64,000 bases of DNA from Diphasiastrum complanatum. Lineage: Eukaryota > Streptophyta > Lycopodiopsida > Lycopodiales > Lycopodiaceae. Shown in pieces: positions 58,529-64,000 of this stretch. Position 1 is the first letter of the stretch. Each line of letters starts with the position of its first letter. The position numbers and the translations under genes are program-made. The notes below the pieces were generated by a model, which was not told where the DNA came from, searched no databases, and saw only the letters and a program-made list of their open reading frames with translations. The stretch spans positions 40,436,961-40,500,960 of the forward strand of contig CM055101.1 in assembly GCA_029204225.1 (NCBI GenBank), in the 5' to 3' direction.

Positions 58529-60036
58529 GCCTCATAAGGATCATGGAGATCAAGATCATAAGATGTGAAACAATGATGATTATCAAGATTATGCTTTCTA
58601 GCTTGACTAGTCCACATACAATGAACTATATCCATAATGGATCTAATCTTGATATCAAAGACTATCTTGATCTTTTTTAGGCTAGTTACTCTCTCAAGGA
58701 TGTAAGTGTCCACTTTGGATGCTTCACTTAATCTCAAGAGGAGTTTACAATTTGCCTCAAAACATGTGAAAACATGATTTTCAAAAAAGTGAGTACCAAG
58801 CTCAATCTTGTTCTTACTAGAATCAAGAGCATACTTTTGACAATACAATATCTTGCTTTCAAAAAGTATTGGAAACACATCTAAGTCAATAATGACAAGA
58901 AACATGTCCATACCATAAGCATCATACAAAACTAGTATAGCTTTTCTTGAACTTTGAGATCCAAAAAATTCAATGAAGCAAGATAGCATTTCAAGCAAAG
59001 GAAGAGAAGCATATATGAATGTGTTGTAGTAGATACAACATGAAAGATGCCCCTCTTTGCTATGTAAGGTGATCCATAAAGACTCGGCCATGCATCTTGA
59101 AGATCTTCTTGAAATCATATGAAGAAGAAACTCCTCCTCACACATTGGCCCCATCATAACTTGAATACCTTCAAAAAAGATAACTTGTGATGCTTCTTGA
59201 AAAGCCTTGATCTCGGCCACTTCCAAGATTGAATCTTTATGCAATGTGACATCTCTATTCACAATCACTTTTGAAATAGAGAGTGTAAAGACACTAAAGG
59301 CCTCCTTGATGGATGAGTATCCAATCATGATCCATGAGCTCGGATCATCCTTCCTTCTTGTTTCCAAGGGAATATGTGCAAAGCAAGCACTACCAAGTTC
59401 ACTAAGGTGATCAACCTTAGGCTTCATCTTGAATAAAACTTCATATGGTGCTATTCCTTCAAGAGCTCCAATACTCCTCAAGGCTTTGATCTTCAATGAG
59501 AATTTCTTCTCAACATATGCTTTGAATAATAAGGAATAATCATACACCATAATACTTGAAGAGAGAAGATATGTGCATCTTGTGTGATCATCCTCCTTTG
59601 AAATATTGGACATATAAGAAACATCAAGAGAGTTTGCACTCTCACTTGGATCCAATTTGTAGGTGCCTTCAAATCTTGATCCATATGCAAGGATCTCACC
59701 ATCCTTCTTGATCACACAATTGTCAATATTGAAATTGACATCAAAGCCACTATCAAGAAGTTGGCCAACACTTAAGATGTTCTTTGTAAGCTTTGGGACA
59801 AAAAGAACATTGTTGAGAAAGAGATCCTTAGAAGATGCAAGCTTCAAGGGAATAATCCCTACTCCTGCAATATTGCACTCATGCTTACTTGCAAAGTATA
59901 TGGTCTTCTTGACTCCATCATAAGGCAAAATAGATGAAAAAAAGTGCTTGGAGCCACACATATGTGAAGATGCTCCACTATCAATATACCATGAGTCATC
60001 CTTGTTGAAGGTGGAAGAGGAGAAGCTTGATGCCAT
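58480..60036 (-). CDS. F second frame: protease, reduced integrase, novel domain
   Basis: 518 codons, uninterrupted. Residues 15-26 are the protease active site SWYIDSGASSHM (Asp19). A retropepsin-like body follows (LTKNILSVGQLLDSGFDVNF). Integrase is reduced to a short core piece (TRCTYLLSSSIMVYDYSLLF, FSLKIKALRS) joined to its C-terminal part (IAPYEVLFKMKPKVDHLSEL, SSWIMIGYSSIKEAFSVF). All three catalytic acids are lost. From about residue 290 comes the unrecognised region (HSKEGHLSCCIYYNTFIYAS, SSRKAILVLYDAYGMDMFLV, NCKLLLRLSEASKVDTYILE, YEAWKPQISLFMVHPSC). No RT motif. It is in the same frame as gag, separated by a single TAA. The frame staying open after such large deletions suggests selection or very recent origin. 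Confidence 0.75.
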   Translation of the reverse strand: MASSFSSSTFNKDDSWYIDSGASSHMCGSKHFFSSILPYDGVKKTIYFASKHECNIAGVGIIPLKLASSKDLFLNNVLFVPKLTKNILSVGQLLDSGFDVNFNIDNCVIKKDGEILAYGSRFEGTYKLDPSESANSLDVSYMSNISKEDDHTRCTYLLSSSIMVYDYSLLFKAYVEKKFSLKIKALRSIGALEGIAPYEVLFKMKPKVDHLSELGSACFAHIPLETRRKDDPSSWIMIGYSSIKEAFSVFTLSISKVIVNRDVTLHKDSILEVAEIKAFQEASQVIFFEGIQVMMGPMCEEEFLLHMISRRSSRCMAESLWITLHSKEGHLSCCIYYNTFIYASLPLLEMLSCFIEFFGSQSSRKAILVLYDAYGMDMFLVIIDLDVFPILFESKILYCQKYALDSSKNKIELGTHFFENHVFTCFEANCKLLLRLSEASKVDTYILERVTSLKKIKIVFDIKIRSIMDIVHCMWTSQARKHNLDNHHCFTSYDLDLHDPYEAWKPQISLFMVHPSCK

Positions 60037-60069
60037 AAGAGAGCCTTCTCCATCACTTGCAATATAGTC

Positions 60070-60915
60070 TTATTTCTCATTGGTGATGTTGGCTTGATTG
60101 AGTTGATTCTTCTTCTTGAAGCAATTGGTGGCATAATGGCCTTTCTTGCCACAATAAAAGCACTTGAACTTCTTCTTCTTGAGATTTGAAGTAGAAGCAT
60201 GAGAGGTATCCTTCTCCTCCTCTCCATCTTGGTCTTTAGCTTTGTCATTAGAGAAGTGATGGTGTTGCTTCTTACTCCTCTCTTTGTGCTTGGCAGATAG
60301 AACTTTGCCATCATCATGCTTGTCCATCCTCAAGAGTTTGTACTCTTGTCTTGATTCTTCAGAAATAAGCACACTTTGAAGGGCCTCCAAACTTGGTAGC
60401 TCCTCCTTAATGGCATAGGATTGGACAAGGTTGTCATATTCATCTCTCAAGCCATTGAGAATATCTTGGACTAGCTCACTTTGATTAATTGAGTCACCAA
60501 TACATGCAAGCTCCCTATGAATATCCTTGACTCTCAAAACATAATTAGATGCACTCTCATCACTCTTTTGACTACTTTGGAATATTTGATTTCTAAGAGT
60601 GAGGAGCCTAGAGGTGTTCTTAGCCTCATAGATGGACTTGAGACAATCCCAAGCTTCCTTGGATGTAGAACAATCACCAATCTCCCTCAATATCTCATTA
60701 GAGACATTCATCTTAATGTAGTGGAGAGCCATCCTAGCTCTCTTCTTGTATTTTTGTACTTCTTGAAGGACTTGAGGCTCCTCCTCAATCCCAAGTACAA
60801 TGTCCATCACATCTTGGAGTATCAAGATGGACTCCATCCTCAACTTCCATATTGAATAATTGGAAGTAGACAATCTCTCACTTGGTTGCAACAAGTATGA
60901 ACTCATTGAAGTCAT
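60070..60915 (-). CDS. Gag of element F, intact
   Basis: 281 codons. A DUF4219-like N-terminus (SSYLLQPSERLSTSNYSIWK) is followed by the UBN2 domain to about residue 180 (RMALHYIKMNVSNEILREIG, RLLTLRNQIFQSSQKS, LVQDILNGLRDEYDNLVQSY). A Lys-rich linker and the zinc knuckle CFYCGKKGHYATNC (residues 252-265) complete it. Gag forms the particle and the knuckle binds element RNA. The frame has no break. It stops at TAA 60070-60072; twelve codons further in the same frame lies the Met of the protease frame. Confidence 0.92.
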   Translation of the reverse strand: MTSMSSYLLQPSERLSTSNYSIWKLRMESILILQDVMDIVLGIEEEPQVLQEVQKYKKRARMALHYIKMNVSNEILREIGDCSTSKEAWDCLKSIYEAKNTSRLLTLRNQIFQSSQKSDESASNYVLRVKDIHRELACIGDSINQSELVQDILNGLRDEYDNLVQSYAIKEELPSLEALQSVLISEESRQEYKLLRMDKHDDGKVLSAKHKERSKKQHHHFSNDKAKDQDGEEEKDTSHASTSNLKKKKFKCFYCGKKGHYATNCFKKKNQLNQANITNEK

Positions 60916-61659
60916 GTAAAGTGAAGATAAATAAAAGTGATGAACAAAAAACGTTGCTTCTCTCTCACTATAGGATCCAATAATGGTGTGCTACCATCTC
61001 CTATGCAAAATCTTGCAACAAACTATGAGATGATTCTCACTAGCTATCTCAATCTCTCCAAAACTAGATCTACTTCACATCAAATGATGGAGTATGGGCA
61101 AAGTTAGGATCAAACACTCTTAGCATGTGTGAAATACACTAAGAAACCAAATTTGACTCAAATACAATGATATTGCATGAAACAAAATGGCTAAGATCTC
61201 AAAACAATGCCTAGATCACATATGGATGAGATTGGTAAGCATTCAACTGTGATTTTGGATCAAACAAGCAATCTCTTGACCAAACCAAATGTGTCCACCC
61301 AGGTCTAGGTGCCCTACCTAACCCTCTTCAAAAGCTTATAGCTTTTGATTGGCTCAACCAAATGGAATGAAACTGATTGCATCAGAAACTAGACAAAAAT
61401 AGCTTCAAAACAAGCTATCTAGCAAGATTTTTGGATCAAACATGAAAGAGAACTCCCAAACTGAAATTGGATGTTCCTCACATGTGTCTGAGAACCTGTT
61501 TTTGTACAGTACCAGGTCAGACCCAATCAATGTCCTTTTGATCTCTTTTGATCCAAAATTGAACAAGATAGCTAGGAAAATGGGCCTTGACAATTTCTAG
61601 CTCAAGATTGATGAATAGTTTTCACTCAAATGGATCAAAATGCATGGTAACCTTAGGTA
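60916..61659 (-). other. Leader of F
   Basis: About 740 bases between primer site and gag start, no open frame of note. Similar in parts to the leader of K (28080-28220). Confidence 0.7.
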
Positions 61660-61672
61660 GGCTCTGATACCA
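61660..61672 (-). other. Primer-binding site of F
   Basis: TGGTATCAGAGCC on the minus strand, next to the 5' LTR. Confidence 0.92.
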
Positions 61673-62497
61673 TGTTGAATTCACACGTGTGGATTGTCCA
61701 CTACATGTACTTGTGATCTCCTAAGGTGTGTAGATGCACCAAGATCAAGACTAGATTGAGATTCAAGAACTATCTTTGATTCTATGGCAAAAACACACTA
61801 CTACATGCATTCAATCACTCCCAACTCTCACTCACATGTGTGGGAAGTGTTCCAAAAGTATTATAAGTAAACACAAGCTGCTCTCCTCGAGTAGAGAGAG
61901 AAAAACCATCGTGAGCTCTTGGGTAGAGAGAGAAAGCTAGAAATTCAATGACACTCAAAATCCACTCAATCTCAAAATCAATTAGATCCAAAATGAGGAG
62001 TACAATGATACTAGTAGATTCATGAGCTATCACTATGCTTAACTATGATTGGATCACACTTTGCCACCTCTTAATCCTATTGGACCATTGATCCATGCAC
62101 CTCAAAATTCTATTGGACTATATTCAAGCACATCTCAAATTCCTATGGACCACACATGGTTCCACCTCTAAAACCTATTGGACCTCTTAAACTTCATCAA
62201 AAAAAAGCATTACACTTGTGTACACTCTAATTGGAACAAGTTTGGCCTCCTACTCTATTTTGGCTCAATAGTGGCATTACAAGTGGAAATGGATAATTTG
62301 CCATCTATGCCAAATTTGACCATATCAACGTCCTACACCTAAATGCTTGACTATGAAATTCTATGAGACCCCTATATCAAACATTTTGATTTACTTTACA
62401 ATTCTCCACACGTGGGAACATCCTCCACACATGTGAGATTCACTTACAAACTTCTATCATAAAAAATACCAAGCTAGATTTTTGCCAATTTCTCACA
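61673..62497 (-). repeat. 5' LTR of F
   Basis: TGTTGAATTC to TTTCTCACA on the plus strand, 825 bp; CACACGTGTG at 61682-61691. Confidence 0.92.
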
Positions 62498-62503
62498 AAA
62501 AAA

Positions 62504-63388
62504 CCACCTGTGTGCTGATCCGCAGCCTTGAGTCCTCCAAAATCCTTGATACGCTAAGACTTCTCACCCATTGGGCGCGCGCTAGGCAACGCCTCCTGCA
62601 CGACCTGTTCCCCTTTCTTCTCTCTTTCTCTTATAGCTATGGCTGCCTGATAACCATCACTCCAGTTTCTCCTCTCGTCCACGGTGTGTCACGACTCTTT
62701 GGCAGCTAATTCACGCCCCTAAAATGCCCACATACACTATTTCACAGCAGCAAAATTGTGCTCCTATAAAGAGAAATCTTTGATTTGCTTCCAGAAAGTC
62801 CTAGCTGCAATTTCCACCACAACTTCAGAGATGTATTTCTCCTTACATGCTTCATGGCCGATTATGGCCATTTGCCAGTAGTTGCGCCCTACGCCCACAG
62901 CTGTGATTTTACAGCTTCAAATTTGATTCTAAATGTAGAGAGAACAATGATTTTTTCTTCAAAAACCCTAGCAGGTCTTTTCTTCCATAACTTTTGAGAA
63001 AGGTACAATTGCTCATAATATGCTCCATGGCTGACCTTGCCCTCCTGGCAATCACTTGGCCTCTGAGATGCCACTACTTTGCAGCTCATTTTGATCTGCT
63101 CTGCTACCCTATTGACGGAGTACTCAGAGATATCCGGCCAAATTTGCGTTAGCCACATGCAACCGGTTTTGAGCAATTTTTCGTAAATTCTCCCCGGAAT
63201 CCACCTACGACGATCGTTTAGATCTTCCCCGAAGCTCCAATCAAAGGAACTTTGTTGTCTCATGCCATCCGGACTGCCTATACCCCGTATGGAGTCCTCT
63301 CTCCTAATACGCTTTGAGTGCTATTTCTCCTGGTGAAAGACGCTATCCCATAGCTCCACCGGATCGTGCATACCTGCATCACCCTGAT
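62504..63388 (-). other. Leader of element I
   Basis: Non-coding except for a 124-codon minus frame at 62889-63263 (SFDWSFGEDLNDRRRWIPGR, ISEYSVNRVAEQIKMSCKVV) without a known domain. Parts match about 1885-2000. The frame could be a chance reading in a GC-richer stretch. Confidence 0.5.
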
Positions 63389-63400
63389 GCTCTGATACCA
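63389..63400 (-). other. Primer-binding site of I
   Basis: TGGTATCAGAGC on the minus strand, next to the LTR at 63401. Confidence 0.88.
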
Positions 63401-63876
63401 AGTTGAAATTTTGTTAGGATCTAGTGCAGTATGCATATCACATCACACAATCACCATAGCCACTCCTCACAGGCTCTCAAAGATGGCACAACAAAAGTTA
63501 AGTCTATTATGAAGAAACACTATACATATAGCAAAGCCTCAAACTGCATGGGCTCAATAGGTGTCACTAAACTGGCCTACCACCTGCCAAACTAGAGTTA
63601 GGCCCACTATGGCCACATATACTGACAAACCTAGGACATGCCCCTGAGTATAGCATAATGAACTCAAAATCACTGTACAGGCTAACTTCTTCCTACGTGT
63701 GGCTACCCGGCTAACCCAAGTAGCCATCTACGAGATCAGTGCCCGATCAATATATCCTAACGGGTCACGTCCTGATCACAACCATATACAGTAAACCAAA
63801 TAAACTGTACAAGAATTACGTCATCACATTTAGAGCTTACATAAAATGTATATCAGATTAACTCTGATTTCTAACT
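63401..63876 (-). repeat. 5' LTR of I
   Basis: AGTTGAAATTTTG to TTTCTAACT, 476 bp; pairs with 53009-53484. Confidence 0.9.
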
Positions 63877-64000
63877 TAAAATGTGCTAGAAATTGTAAGA
63901 TTCTTTTTTCCATGTGAGTATCCCATTGGTACATTATTTGTTCATCTAGTAGGTGAGTCAAAGAACACCTTGAACAAGCGTAAAGGCCCTATTTTCTCAC

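Larger units (their letters stand above)
57398..62497 (-). mobile_element. Complete LTR element F, RT-less copia-like
   Basis: 5,100 bp, LTRs of 827 bp (57398-58224) and 825 bp (61673-62497), TG...CA ends, about 98 percent identical by eye. Primer site 61660-61672, polypurine tract at 58225-58240. Flanks are AAAAAA on both sides, compatible with a 5- or 6-bp duplication in an A-run. It is nested in element I. It carries an intact gag and a 518-codon second frame with protease, reduced integrase and a novel C-terminal part; no RT. Confidence 0.92.
53009..63876 (-). mobile_element. Large non-coding LTR element I (LARD-like) with nested F
   Basis: 10,868 bp, or about 5.8 kb without nested F. 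The LTRs are both exactly 476 bp (53009-53484 and 63401-63876) and run AGTT...AACT, as in E. A primer site (63389-63400) and a polypurine tract (GGGAGAG, minus strand, 53485-53492) fix the orientation. The target duplication is TAAAT / TAAAA (53004-53008, 63877-63881), one mismatch. The interior has only short frames that are not shared with its second copy at 1885-4405. Large non-coding elements with LTR, primer site and PPT are known as LARDs and rely on partner elements. Confidence 0.88.

Overview
The window looks like nuclear DNA of a plant-type eukaryote with a large, repeat-rich genome. It is AT-rich and full of Ty1/copia elements with initiator-Met-tRNA primer sites (TGGTATCAGAGCC) and 5-bp target duplications. 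Remnants of Ty3/gypsy elements, one Mutator-like DNA transposon and a few genes split by GT-AG introns are also present. Several non-retroelement genes resemble families I associate with early-diverging plants and invertebrates rather than with flowering plants. A fern, lycophyte, bryophyte or streptophyte alga is my best guess, but the species cannot be named from the sequence. I saw no rRNA, tRNA, CRISPR array or bacterial operon.

Layout. 0.5-7.1 kb: copia gag/protease remnants, a non-coding element copy, a minisatellite and a 1-kb LTR. 7.1-11.8 kb: a copia element (C') split by a 1,741-bp Mutator-like element (7855-9595) that carries a hairpin array and a captured gag fragment. 12-27 kb: the least repeat-like part, with decayed multi-exon genes: a DLK/CxxC protein, a zinc-finger plus SWIM protein, a ParB-like gene with seven exons, and two copies of an unknown family X. 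27-31.8 kb: a 5' copia piece, then about 2.9 kb of featureless DNA. 31.8-47.5 kb: copia C, gypsy fragments, and complete copia-like element B (35539-41089, duplication CTTTT) nested in another copia. 47.5-52.7 kb: element E (duplication AATAC), itself interrupted by H. 53.0-63.9 kb: a large non-coding LTR element (I) carrying complete element F (57398-62497).

Main observation. Four copia-like elements (C', C, B, F) keep gag and/or protease, parts of integrase, PPT and LTR, but the reverse transcriptase core is absent. Between the integrase C-terminal region and the RNase H tail lies a different coding stretch with no YVDD motif. In C it is in the same frame as the integrase part and the RNase H tail, broken by one stop. 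In F a 518-codon frame stays open although the integrase catalytic core has been removed. The C/C' and B/F versions differ but share an EAW...SC signature near the end. This suggests lineages of protein-coding, non-autonomous elements that would depend on reverse transcriptase supplied in trans. Element E is the reverse case: it keeps RT and RNase H but has no gag, protease or integrase. E and non-coding element I share LTR ends AGTT...AACT instead of TG...CA. A rapidly decayed RT remains a possible alternative explanation for the novel stretch.
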